Below, in pieces: positions 34,563 through 45,689 of a DNA stretch of 64,000 nt. The notes beneath the pieces are model-generated. The model did not search any database. It was not told where the DNA came from and saw nothing but the letters and a program-made list of their open reading frames with translations. The translations under genes and the position numbers were made by a program. The DNA is from Phyto melanocephala (Eukaryota > Arthropoda > Insecta > Diptera > Rhinophoridae), in NCBI GenBank assembly GCA_941918925.1, contig OW799233.1, forward strand, positions 41,020,473 to 41,084,472, in the 5' to 3' direction. Every line of letters starts with the position of its first letter. Positions within the stretch are counted from its first letter, which is position 1.

Positions 34563-35824
34563 AAAAATATTTTTGTAAAATGTATATATATAGACTAAAC
34601 AACATATTGTAGATAGAAAATAGTGACTATTTTTTCACTTTCATCAGTAAACAAATGAATCAATAATTCCGGACACAAATTTTTTACAGCAAAAATTAAA
34701 ATATATGTAAAAGGTATATCATATATTATCACATATTTTATACCATATTTATAACGGCTGATAAACATCTGTAAATAAAAAGAAGTATTGACATTTACGA
34801 GGGTGTAGCATTCGCTTTAACGGGCAACAGATTATTAAAAAAAAAGTATCACTAATATGCAAATCATTATTTAATGTCCAACAATTTGTTTTATCTTTTT
34901 TTCTCTCCTTAAGTTTTTTTAACTTTGTTTTAGTCATAAAAAATATTCACAAGATTGTTAACAATAACATTAAGAATTAATATTAACATAAACACAAACA
35001 ACTGGCGCTAATGAAAAAATAACGTCTGTTAATTATGATGATGATGATGATGGTAATGGCGATGTTTTTGCGTATTTTTATTTCTTTTAGGGATTTGCTT
35101 TTATATTTTTCAAAAATAATACTCGCGTTTAAGCCGTTAAGTATGTATTAATTTGTTTAAAAATACCATAAAAATCACTTGTTAATTTTATGGGATTTTG
35201 ATTAAGATTCTGTCAGAACTTTAATGATTTGGTGTTACGTTAATGGGATGAGAAAGGACGACAAATTGTTGGTAATAAGAAATGATTAGGGGAATGTAAG
35301 AAGTTATACTGGACAACTTAAATATGAAAGGCGATCACTTAAATTAAGCTTTCTTAAATGGTTAACTGTTCGTTAGCAAAATGTTCGATTAAATTAGAAA
35401 TTAACGAAAATTTATTTACTTTTTCGCATTAAATTATTTTTTTAAGGTCTTTTTTTTTAATATAGTTGGACCTTATAATTTTCATTACACTTTTTATGAT
35501 TAACCCTTATGTACACGGCAGCGTACCTAAGTAGTAATATAGAATGAAACGTTTATACTTTCTAAGTGAGAGTCAGCAAATTGAATAAAGTTTGATTATT
35601 TTGCAGGGCTTGCAGCAAACTTAAATCATTTGTATTTTTGTATCCATATTGTCCTAAGTATAAGTTATATGACTTTGCATCAAGGACTGGTAGATCAACA
35701 GTTTTGCTTTTAAATAGATTCAGTTACATTTTTATCTTAAATAGAAAACCAATAGCTGGCGCAAATTTTAATTTTATACCATTGACATCCATATTCCATG
35801 CTAGGTTTTTCTGCAGTACTGTAT
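34563..35824. other. Spacer with a short (GAT)n microsatellite
   Basis: ATGATGATGATGATGATGG lies at about 35036-35054. Otherwise AT-rich sequence without recognisable coding or repeat structure. Confidence 0.5.
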
Positions 35825-37330
35825 GTGACAGCGCATAGAGAAAGGGACCTAATGGTAAAAAAACCAATTTCACTTTTTTTTTTTTGATGTGGACAACATC
35901 TGAGCATCGAATGAGACCAATCCCAAGCCCCAAAAGTGTTTCCTCACAGAGATATGCGCGTTTGATAAAAGTGAAGTTGACGATTCTAAGCGCAAATAGA
36001 AAAGGACCTAACGGTAAAATTTATTTATTTTAATTTTTTCCCCTACAATGCTGTTTTTTTTTCAACTTCAGTAAAGTTTACTGTATTAACAGCATCTTTT
36101 GTAAGATTTCGACACAATTCGCACAAATCGTACGCCGGCTTCATAGTGACGATGTGGGTACAATATTTCTTCCACAACGTTTGGAAAGTGCGAAGTTTTA
36201 CGATTTTACCACCCGGTCCGACGCTGTTGGTGTATCTAGTGTAAACAGAAGTCTTACTTTCAGTAGTTGGAAGTTTCAATAAAAGATTTGGTTGACGTCC
36301 AGGTAAAGTGATAGCAACAGTTTCAGCAAAACTGCAGATAAATGAAACAATTTTTTTTTTTTCGAAAGTAGTTAAAGCATCTTTCATCTGTACGATTATA
36401 TTTATTCGTTTTGCCATGTTCGCGTGAATAAACACCATTTTTGTCGTAATGTTCGATTAGATTTTTATAGCGTTTAATTCCCATTGTATACAGGAAGAAG
36501 TACATGTCACGGCATATCGGCAAACTTCGAAAATAATGTATCTGATTGTACCGTTTCGTCATAGCTCGCAATCGATCACCAACTTTTGACCTGAGCATTG
36601 CCTTGTCACGGTGAGCTGCCAGATGTGCGAGAATAATTAAATCTTGGGATTGCTTATCGAAATTCATGAAAGACGTACGAAAATCCACAGCCATCTTCTT
36701 AGGGATCACTTGATTGCATTGATTTGAAGGTATTTTTGAACCATACATTCGAGCAACTACCTTTTCTTAGCGTAAATCAAGAACAGATTTATCAAGGTAC
36801 ATATTATCGGTATCATCGTCAGAGTCTCTATCCGATAATTCTAAGAAGTGATCGTCATCATCCTCGGAATCAGGGAAGTGATAAAGTAAATCTACCATTT
36901 CATCCTAAAACAAACAGTAAGAGTGTTATCAGTTTTAAATTATTTTCGCGAATAACATAATAAGGTTATGTGAAAAAATTTTCGTACTAACAGTGTGATA
37001 TTCACGATTTAAAAGAATTATAAATGAGTATTTATTATAACTCACAATTAATAATATCAGAAAATAAAGCTGGATTCGAAAAAACGCGAGCAAAGTTGAT
37101 TTTATGGAAACAGCGCGCTAGGTAGAAAAGAGTAAAAACCAACTACACAGAACAAGAGGTAGGGACAACCTCACGTTCCTGACGTAATGAGATGTGTCGC
37201 TTTTAAATGAGACCAATACCAACACGCTCGGTGATGGTACACCAAATATACAAGTATTTAAATCTTTAAAATGGCTCTCCTGAACAAAACCTGTTTTTAC
37301 CCTTAGGTCCCTTTCTATTTTCTGCGTCAC
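35825..37330 (-). mobile_element. TIR transposon of unassigned superfamily (partner of the 52.9-kb MITE)
   Basis: The left end GTGACAGCGCATAGAGAAAG and the right end (TTTCTATTTTCTGCGTCAC) are diverged inverted repeats. Each is followed inward by GGGACCTAAGGGTAAAA or its close variant. A third copy of this motif lies internally near 36000-36020 (AAAAGGACCTAACGGTAAAA), 170 bp from the left end. The interior encodes a broken transposase-like protein on the minus strand (36043-36905). The 377-bp element at 52886-53262 shares both ends and the internal motif. I see no convincing target duplication here. Confidence 0.7.
36043..36905 (-). pseudogene. Transposase-like protein, N-terminal half (frameshifted)
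   Basis: Minus strand, from right: an acidic stretch (SEDDDDHFLELSDRDSDDDT, about 36900-36790), a stop, then MYGSKIPSNQCNQVIPKKMA. The pattern YFRSLPICRDMYFFLYTMGI, KYNLIEHYDKNGV-like text and RxHGKTNKYN comes next. After a shift near 36345-36365, SFICSFAETVAITLPGRQPN, SKTSVYTRY and FQTLWKKYCTHI lead to DLCELCRN, a CxxC zinc-knuckle-like end at the stop. I recognise this layout (acidic head, CRxxFL helix, RxHG, LPGRxP, W...DLCxxC) from transposon-derived proteins of insects and cnidarians, but cannot name the superfamily with certainty. The catalytic half is missing. Confidence 0.55.
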
Positions 37331-37449
37331 TTATATAAATTTTTCGCGTGTGGTTTAACAGAATATTTAATTAATAAGCTTGCAAATGTAAACGTGTTAT
37401 AAATCCAAAAAAAAATTAACTTTATTTCCACTAACCTTCAATTTGTTTA

Positions 37450-37768
37450 CATTGAAGGATCACACACATTGAAGGATTAGAGCAACATCTCGTTCTATAT
37501 CAGGTTTTACAACTAGTTCAGATTTGTATGTATAAAGAACGCATACGTCATCAGCGAACATTTATAATTTACCACTTAGCTGTATATTGAAAAGGTCATT
37601 TAAATAAATAGAAAAAAGCAAAGGTTCCAGATGACTGCCTTGTTGCACCCCACTTTCCATATTCAATATGTTACTCCTTGCGTTTTTTACCTAAACAAAC
37701 TGGTTCTTGAGAAAACTTTCAAATAGTTTGAATTCTCTACCCGTAATACCATAAAACATAAACATTAG
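37450..37768 (-). pseudogene. LINE reverse transcriptase fragment (3' part of split copy)
   Basis: Minus-strand text gives GVQQGSHLEPLLFSIYLNDL followed by KL-MFADDVCVLYTYKSELV. These are the RT motifs GVPQGSxLGPLLFxIFINDL and FADDxxL of Jockey-like LINEs, with stops nearby. Upstream, LMFMFYGITGREF... runs up to the DD41D insertion at 37771. The LINE resumes beyond it at 39057. Confidence 0.65.
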
Positions 37769-37770
37769 TA

Positions 37771-39055
37771 CAGGGTGTCCGCGTGGAAGGTATACTACTT
37801 TGTTTGTTAATAATTTTTGATTAAATAACAGAGAACAGATCTTATATTGATAAATCTTTTATTCAATGTCGGCAATTTTGTATGAAATACAATATCAGAT
37901 AAATGTCCGCCTCTGTTAGCCTCACAAATGCGAGCCATTTTGAGTACATTTTTCATTACATTCTCACACATTTCACGCGGTATTTCAATAATTTTATCAC
38001 GAATATTTTGTGTGAGTTGCTCCAGCGTTTCTGGTTTGCTTGCATAAACCTTGCTTTTCAGATATCCCCACAAAAAGAAGTCTGGGGCAGTCAAATCAGG
38101 TGACCGTGGAGGCCAATCAACATCACCATTCCTTGAAATAACTTGTTGTGGAAAAAGGTCTCGCAATAATTCCATTGTAATCCTGACTGTATACAATGTG
38201 GCACGGTCTTGTTGAAACCACATGCTAGTCAAACCCAAAGCATGCAGTTGTGGCATTCAAAAAGTTTTCAATCATATCACAATATCGCTCCCCATTGAGC
38301 CGTTTTCAGTTTCAAAGAAATAAGGTCCAACAATAACTCCTGACCAAATTGCACACCAGGCTGTCACTTTGAATGGATGCAAATGTGACTGATGTATAGT
38401 TTGAGAGTTTTCCATTACCCAGAACCGACTATTCTGTTTATTCACATTCCTGTTCAATTGAAAATGTGCCTCGTCACTGATTATGATTTTTTTATGAAAA
38501 TCGGGGTTGTCAAGGGTGAACTGTAACACTCTATTGGCATATGTATGGCGGCATAAATGGTCTTCTGGAAGAAGGTCTTATGCCAGCTGATTTTGAAATG
38601 GAAATAAATGCAAATCTTTGTGCAAAATTGTGGCCAAAGTTATTCTTTGAAGACCAAGCTCCTGAGCATGGCGTCGAATTGATATTGATGGATTGTTTTG
38701 AACACTTTCTTGAACATCAGTAATGTTTTTAGCCGCTCATGCAGTACATTGTGAAACATGCTTAAGCCTATTAGTTGCAGTCCTATCTTCTTCGAAATCG
38801 TTCACTACACGATAAATAGTGCGTCTTGTTGGCTCGTTGTTTTTTTCCCAAAAATTTCATGTAACTTTCTCATCGTCACAATAGTCGATGATTGACTTTT
38901 ATAAAATGTTTTAACGATTAAAACACGCTGGCTTACCAAATATTTTTTTATGATAAATTTCTCTACGTCACGACTGCCAAATATGAACTGTCAAGACTAA
39001 TGCTTACAAAAATGGCGGAAAAACATAGAAGTACACCTGCCCGGCGGACACCCTG
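37771..39055 (-). mobile_element. Near full-length DD41D Tc1-mariner element (1285 bp)
   Basis: Termini CAGGGTGTCCGCG and CGGCGGACACCCTG, flanked by TA (37769-37770 and 39056-39057). At 1285 bp it has the usual length for an autonomous mariner-type element and retains all regions of the gene. It interrupts a LINE RT reading frame, so it is younger than the LINE. Confidence 0.8.
37807..38975 (-). pseudogene. DD41D transposase, almost complete, few disabling changes
   Basis: The N-terminal HTH (SQRVLIVKTFYKSQSS) lies at 38945-38890 and the second HTH (NNPSISIRRHAQELGLQRIT) at 38700-38620. A TAA interrupts near 38580. Then come SDEAHFQLNRNVNKQNSRFW (38272-38529) and, after a shift near 38260-38290, FQQDRATLYTVRITMELLRD and WPPRSPDLTAPDFFLWGYLK (37807-38256). 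The D-x41-D spacing holds. The usual GATCH after the second Asp reads RATLY, an unusual change next to the catalytic residue. The C-terminus is NRGGHLSDIVFHT. It is the most complete transposase in the window, but inactivated by at least one stop and one or two shifts. Confidence 0.8.
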
Positions 39056-39056
39056 T

Positions 39057-39170
39057 ATCACTGTGTGGTGAGCAACAGGATCTTTAGCTGAAATCCACAA
39101 AATAGACCTGCAGTCCAAATAAAACCTCTATCTAACCGATCATATCCATGTTGCGTTCTGCAGTAACAGT
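39057..39170 (-). pseudogene. LINE reverse transcriptase fragment (5' part of split copy)
   Basis: The minus strand reads VDFS...DPVAHHTV just before the DD41D insertion. This matches the RT motif VDLSKAFDTVDHxxLL and joins to the fragment at 37450-37768 when the insertion is removed. Sequence further upstream (to about 39170) is too decayed to align securely. Confidence 0.5.
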
Positions 39171-41102
39171 AATTGTATTTTTCATGACTTAAAAAAAATG
39201 GCACCAGAAGTCCTAACACATAAATACCGCACTACGTACAAGCTTTTACTAAATCTATGTAAACTTGACCTGTCTCAGTGCCTAATAACCTTTAATATAA
39301 ATCGCAAACAAAAAAGTTTTCATTAAATAATTAATATTTTAAAAACTGTATTTTCGTGCAAGTGTATGGGTTCAAATTCATAACGAAGACTTAAAAGCAA
39401 CAAGTTCATTTCTTAAGTCTTTTATTAAAGCAAAAAAATTCATTATCAAGTTTGTTGTATTTTTTGGATATTTTTTATATTTTTCTAACATTTTGATATC
39501 AACTACAATTTGCTGTTTTACTGTTTTCCATTAAAAGATTTCTTGCGACTTAAGGGTTTTTAATGAAAATAACTGTTTTCTTGTTTTCAACGCTTGTAAA
39601 TTATAATTTAAAGATCAACTACTTAACAATAGCGCTAACCAAGTAATCAAAGATAAGTACAATTTAACAATAACAACAAGTAAAACATTGATTTATAAAA
39701 ATAGAGTTTCTGTAAGTTTTTTGATTTAGTGTTATTGATTCGATTTATTTGAACACAGGAAAAAAAAGACACCTAAAAACAAAAAGGTCTGTTAAGCATG
39801 CAACAATTCGAACAACAACACTAAGCTAAGTAGCGGGAAAATAAAAATAAAAAAAAAATAAAGAAATAAAAAATATGGATTTTTCATTTAAGCTTAACAC
39901 ATTTTTCGTCATCATTATTATTATCACAAGCTGTAGTTGTGGTTTTGAAAAACTCTAACAGGCAATGAACCATTGCGGCCACAGAACGACAGCTCTAGTT
40001 TAAAATTATAAAACGACATTGCCTTTAACCAACATCATCAACTTCATTTTGTACGTTTAGTGTTTTGTTTTTGCTCGCTCCTTTAGTTTTGTTAACTGAA
40101 AGAGATTTTTTTCATACAAGTTGCAATTTTTTTTTTCTATTACGTTTTGCCCTCAATCCATAGGATCAAGATCATAAATAGCAATAAGTTTTCTTTATAC
40201 GTTTTTGTTTTACAAAACTATAAAGCTTAAGACAGTGTCTGCTAACTGTTTCAAATGATCAATCAAGAGCAGCAACAATAAGAAATATTTCAAATAGTAT
40301 AAAAAGCTTTAGAATAATACAACACCAGCAGGAGCTTAAGAATTGTAGTCAGTGAGTGGCAAGTGCTCTTCTTATTTCATAAAGATCTATTTTATAAACA
40401 TTTCTTAACTATTTCTTTGGCCATCATCTCATTTCCTTTAGATTCTCTTTTCAAGTTCGAAGACGTTCGTTGTTGCAACGACGGGGCAATGTAGGAAAAA
40501 AAGCATAAAGAAACGTGATCGATTGATTTAAGTGATCGCGCTTAAACCTTACTGCGAATTCGTTTGCTCAAGTTCAACAAGATTGACTGTTGACTAGATA
40601 ATTGTTGCTCAATAACAATAGCAGCAACTTGGCCAAAAACAACAACAACAATGCTTACGACAGTACATTGCAACCACAACAACAACAACAACATATTTAC
40701 TAAAATTATTATGCTCCAACTTAAAAATGCAGTGGCTTTTGTTTAGTATTTTATTTATTCATTGTATTTTATTCAGTCTCAATTTATTTATTTTTTTATG
40801 TTCATTATTTCACTGATAAATACATTTTTCATAATTTCCAATAAGCTACAGTATTTGCAAGTAGCATAAAAGTTTTGATTTGAGTTTGTCTAAAACTTTT
40901 TACACAACTTTTTTCAAGCTGTCGATCAAAATCTGATCAGCGGACTCATGGAAAATACAGAAGATCAAAATTACGTTCCAAAAGTTTTATAAAGAGCGTC
41001 TCAATAAGAATACATTTTTTTTAATTTGGTATAATTTTTGTTTTTCTGTCCAAATGGCAGTTCTGAAATTCGACAGCTGTTGCATATATTTAGTTTGATT
41101 AT
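39171..41102. other. Spacer, CAA-rich near its right end; no gene recognised
   Basis: AT-rich sequence with (CAA)n-like patches at about 40630-40692, and poly-A near 39850. A TATAAAAAG at 40298 followed by TCAGT at 40349 resembles core promoter elements, but the spacing (about 53 bp) is too long, and no exon follows. Confidence 0.45.
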
Positions 41103-41549
41103 TACACCCTTCACCTGTGGTGCACAAGGGTATTTATATGTAGCTTTGTCATTCCGTTTGTAATTTTTACAATTTTCATTTGCCATCCCAAAAAGTATAT
41201 ATTTTCTGAAAGCTTATAAATAGAGCCTTGACCCTCTGTCCGTCTGCCCATCTGTCCGTGTGTTGGTTGAAATCAACTTTAAGAAGCAGTTATATGTTCC
41301 TCAGATCTGTGTATGGTATTGATCTTTTGGAAATATCCGGGAATGAATCGCTATTGAAATTCAGCACAATCGCCCCATAACTTTCTGAGATATGAGCAAA
41401 AAACCACGACCACCTCGTTTTTTTTCCACAACAACAACTGGTTAGAGTGAACGTGTCATCAAATCCCAGCTGATCCAAAAAACCACGACTACACATTGTG
41501 AAGGGTATATAAGATTCGGCACGGCCGAATATAGCATTCTTACTTGTTT
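41103..41549 (-). mobile_element. Helentron-type family B copy 3 (short form)
   Basis: From the right: TAAGAATGCTATATTCGGCC, GTGCCGAATCTTATATACCC and CTTCACAATGTG. Then come the GGATCAGCTGGGATTTGATG stretch and a very short CAACAACAACTGG section where other copies have the A/T tract and GTATGT repeats. It ends with ACAAGGGTGTAATAATC-type 3' sequence. At about 450 bp it lacks the A/T-only tract of copies 1 and 2. Confidence 0.65.
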
Positions 41550-41552
41550 AAA

Positions 41553-43280
41553 ATGGAGTTCTTTACAGAAGAACAGCGTGTAATAATTGTTAAAACTTAT
41601 AACAAAAATTTGGAAAATTATGCTGAGAAAATGTGCAAACTTCGAAGAATTTTTTGCTCTAGAAAGTGCACCGTGTCAACCATCCGAAGAGTGGTCAAAG
41701 AATTATAAGAATCTGGTTCATTTAGGAGATTTGTATTGTGATGTTACAAATCAGCAGACAAAATGTGTCGCATAGGCAATACGTGTTACTGTTTATTAAA
41801 ATGTATCGTAACTTTCCATGAGATAGAAATCTAATGAAATAGATTTTTACAGATAGAACGTAATTCATTGGACTTATTGTTGAACAGAGAAGGAGACAAC
41901 ACCACATTTTTCCTAAGAAACACACACATGTTAACGATACGGAGAGCTTTAATGTTAAACAATACAAACCTACTAACCGAGCCATAAGACTCGTTTACGT
42001 TAACTTTTGGGTCAGTCTCCTGACAACAATGCTATTGCAAACTAAAGTGCCGAATACCTAAAAACATCACTTCGGCATTGTTCTTAACAACATCGTTTTT
42101 CACGAAGCACTACGCAGCAAATATTGACAAAACGACTCCACCTTGATGCGTACAAACCAGCGGAATAAAATCCCGGTATTCGTTCAGTAGGTACTGGAGC
42201 AAAGTTGAATCAATGGCAATTTTCCCAAAAGTTGTCTTCTCTGATGAAAATCATTTTCATCTGAATGGCTTCATGAATACACAGACTTATCGAATTTGGG
42301 TTTCAGAAAATCCTAGTGCAATCCGGAGAAAATAAATGCACCCAGCATGGGCAGCTTTCTGGTGCGGTTTTGGTTAAGCATTGTGATTGAGGTTTTTTGA
42401 AGATGAGGACGAAAGTGAAATGACTGTGAATCGCATTTTAAAGTTGTCTTCTCTGATGAAAATCATTTTCATCTGAATGGCTTCATGAATACACAGACTT
42501 ATCGAATTTGGGTTTCAGAAAATCCTCGTGCAATCCGGAGAAAATAAATGCACCCAACGTGGGCAACTTTCTGGTGCGGTTTTGGTAAAGCGTTGTGATT
42601 GAGGTTTTTTGAAGATGAGGACGAAAGTGAAATGACTGTGAATCGCATTTATTTTTGAAACATGATAACGAATTTCTTACGGCCTCAAATCAATGGTATA
42701 AATCCGCTCAATATGTGTGGTTTCAGCAAGACTAGCTACATCTGCCATTCCGCGCATAAAACAATCCACTTATTGAAACAACAGATTCCAAAACCAAAAA
42801 TATCTCAAGAAATTTTTATGTCAACTGACCACCTAGATCTTGTGATTTAACTCTATGCGTTTTTTTCCTTGTGGGGTCTTGCGAAATATCCTACTTATTT
42901 GATTAAATTAGAAACCATTCCTAAATTCTAATGTCAGGCGGCCACCAAGATCTTGAGATTTAACGCCATGCAATATTTCCCTTTGGCATTTTGCGATTAC
43001 TTCTGTTTATGCAATTAAACTAGAAACAACTCCTGAGCACAACGCTGATACCCAACGCGCCATCAATGAGATACAGCCACATCTATGTGAAAAAGTCACG
43101 CAAAATTTAATGAAAATAATAATGGTCTTTGAACAGTGTCTTGAAGGCGTAGGTTATTTGTCGGATGTATTATTCCATACTTAATCGGTAACTGCCTTTT
43201 CTACAACTCAATTAAAAAAAAAACTCACAACTATATCTAAAATGAAAAAGTTAAATCCTACTGAAACACCCTTTACGTGA
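41553..43280 (+). pseudogene. DD41D-type mariner relic with internal duplications
   Basis: Starts right at the edge of the family B copy with MEFFTEEQRVIIVKTYNKNL (first HTH), then KLRRIFCSRKCTVSTIRRVV. A long decayed linker leads to VVFSDENHFHLNGFMNTQTY (first Asp), present twice because of a 212-bp tandem duplication. The second block is near 42715 (MCGFSKTSYICHSAHKTIHL, matching WFQQDGATCHTA). DHLDLVI/PPRSxDLTP-like segments also occur twice (42825 and 42945). The C-terminal part is INEIQPHLCEKVTQNLMKII to GYLSDVLFHT. CACCCTTTAC near 43270 may be its right TIR. Many stops. Confidence 0.7.
42231..42654 (+). repeat. 212-bp tandem duplication within a mariner relic
   Basis: GTTGTCTTCTCTGATGAAAA at 42231 recurs at 42443, and GTGAATCGCATTT at about 42426 recurs 212 bp later. 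The two units differ at only about six positions, so the duplication is much younger than the decay of the surrounding gene. Confidence 0.85.
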
Positions 43281-44866
43281 TGTACCCTTTAGGCTTAATT
43301 TTGATATGACTAATAGCAAGTATGAACTAGCATGGTCAGACAGAGTCACCTAAATTGACTACAAAAGGTGTAAAGAAGAATGCGTTTTGAATGTTACCAT
43401 CGCAATAAAGTGTTCTATAAACAGCTTTTTACTTTTTAACAAGTCTTTTACTGTTACGAATGTTAAGTTATGCCCCTGCAGGGTATTCACATTCAGCCTT
43501 ATACCACCTCAAAATTCCCATTGCACTTTTGATTTACTTCATACATTCATTCATTCATTCATTCATTCATTCCTTCATTCTGTTTTGTAATTATATACAA
43601 GTGGTTTGTTACTTCGTCTTCTTCAGTGGCTGCAATGAACGGTATGCCAACTCATTTAATTCCGGCCAATCTGTCAGCCTGTCAGCTGTTTTTCTAACTG
43701 CTTTTTCATCGTTTTGATATTTAAAACAATAACAAAACAAAAAACTCTACTGGCGGTATTTACCATTTAATGATTGATGATTCGTACTACATTTCAAAAT
43801 CACCCTCCTATCCCGGCTTGCCCGCTGCAATATCAGCAAATAGAATTTGCAATAGTAACAACAGCTAAAGTCATAAGAGTAACTAAGAAAAGAAAATTAA
43901 ATCACTATATTTTAATTCATATTAAGATGATTAAATAAGTAATTGTTTAACAATTTTCCGTTTATTTAGCAAAAAAGGAAAATAAAAGAATTTCAATTGG
44001 AAAAACCCTAGAAACCGAGAAAACCGCAACACAAATACTATTGCAAATAGTTGTAAGAGAAAAAAATATTAAATAAAATCAGCAGATGTTTATGCGGTTA
44101 ACAGACAGACAGTAACTTAGAAAAATGTTACATATATGGATCTGTTGCACAGTAGGTCGGTATTTAGATAATAATAATGGTAGAACCGATGTGGATATAA
44201 ATGGTATAAACCATTTTTTGAATTTCCCTTATAGTACTAAAGATTTTAATATTCGAACATTTAAGTTCTTAAAGTTCAAATATTACAATTCGCTCCTGGT
44301 TTAATTTGCTAAACATATATTTACTTTTTACAAATGTTTTCGATGTTTTAAAACTCGAGTTAAACTTGAGTCCAACGTAAAAGGCATAATTAACTTTTTT
44401 ATCCGAATTTTGGACATTGTAATATTTTAAACAACTAACACACTGTCTATGGAATTTTTATACACAAAAACAAAATTAAATTAATTTTAAGTTTGATATT
44501 TAAAAATAGCCTAGCCAAAGGTATATTATACTAGTTGGCTTCAATTCATCAACAGTTTATCAGCCGATACTTTTAATAAGTCGAAATTTCCCTTCTCCTG
44601 CAATTTACAAATGTCCAACCTTATATTGAAAAAAATTCTATCAAAAAATCCTCTCCGAATTACTTATTACGTTATATAGCATGTCAGAGTCGATATTAAT
44701 TGGTCAATTTGGAATTTTCGAATTTCGAACATATTTTTTTTAAAGGGAATATATTTTATATTTATGTTCCTTTCTTATACCTTAAACAATTTTGTCAAAT
44801 TTAACAAAGTTCGATTATTCGAAATTAAGTTCGATAATAATTTAATATAGAAAAATTATACATTTA
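43281..44866. other. Spacer with an (ATTC)n microsatellite
   Basis: (ATTC)7-like run at about 43545-43575. Otherwise AT-rich, no supported genes. Confidence 0.5.
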
Positions 44867-44982
44867 GGGCCGTATTCATAAAAAATATTTTAGGTTTATT
44901 GAAGGCTTATCTGACAAATTTCTCTACAACATCTGTAAAATAAGCCTTTAATAAACTAAAATATTTGTTATGAATACGGCCC
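44867..44982. mobile_element. 116-bp fold-back MITE with GGGCCGTATTCATAA ends
   Basis: Left GGGCCGTATTCATAA, right TTATGAATACGGCCC. Inside these, AAATATTTTAGGTTTATT and AATAAACTAAAATATTT, then GGCTTAT and ATAAGCC, continue the inverted match. Nearly the whole element is one imperfect hairpin with a short unpaired centre. Flanking duplication unclear. Confidence 0.7.
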
Positions 44983-45399
44983 TTCATTTTTAAAATTTTT
45001 AATTAAAATATAAAAATCAAAATGTAGTTTTAAAGCCAAACAAAAGTGGTCCTATTAAAACCGTGCCCGTGCTCGTAGAAAAATTATTAAAAATGATAAT
45101 GAATGTGTATCGTAAGAGTAAACTTCAACATTACAATTCTAATTCAAATAAATTAAACAATGTTAGATGCAGCAAAGAGTGATGTAAAATGTCTAATGGT
45201 TTTAAATCTCGTTTATATTCCATACGTGGTGATTTAAGAGCTGATGAATTTCCTGAGCACAGAATTTTAAAAAAGTAAGATCCTAAAAGTACGTTTAGTT
45301 TAGGTGCAAGCTTTAGAACATAGATGCATTTCTTGATTCTTCATTTGAATTGTGTACACTTACAGCGTGGATTATCTTAAATGGATACTTATAATATAA
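44983..45399. other. Spacer, possible decayed LINE sequence
   Basis: AT-rich. It directly precedes an RT-like segment, but I could not align any of it to LINE motifs. Confidence 0.35.
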
Positions 45400-45474
45400 T
45401 ATTTTAAGTGAATACCAAATTGGATTTAGAAAACAATACTCAACCGTCGATAATGTTTTCAATGTAACAAATCG
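45400..45474 (+). pseudogene. LINE reverse transcriptase fragment, 5' part of split copy
   Basis: Reads EYQIGFRKQYSTVDNVFNVT, the RT motif EHQFGFRKxHSTVDQIFRVxN of LINEs. The frame is interrupted at 45475 by a TIR transposon and resumes at 47910. Confidence 0.6.
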
Positions 45475-45689
45475 TTAGCTAAACGTGCAAAGGTCGTAAG
45501 TCCATATTTTTTCGAAATTGAGATTTTGATGCAGAAATGTTTAACAGGTTGAAGTACATTATTTACAAAAAGAAAAATTTTAGATATGTCATTTTTAGTT
45601 GTTGCTTTGCAGTGATGTGCAAAAGTCGTAAATCCAAATGTAACAAAAGAAAAGGTCGTAAGTCCATTAAAAAATTACATATTGAAAAT

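Noticed and set aside
40298..40353. TATAAAAAG with a downstream TCAGT, resembling a core promoter
   Set aside because: The spacing is about 53 bp, when TATA and initiator are usually about 30 bp apart. No coding sequence follows.
43545..43575. Short regular repeat that could be mistaken for a CRISPR-like or satellite array
   Set aside because: It is a simple (ATTC)n microsatellite without spacers, in a eukaryotic context.
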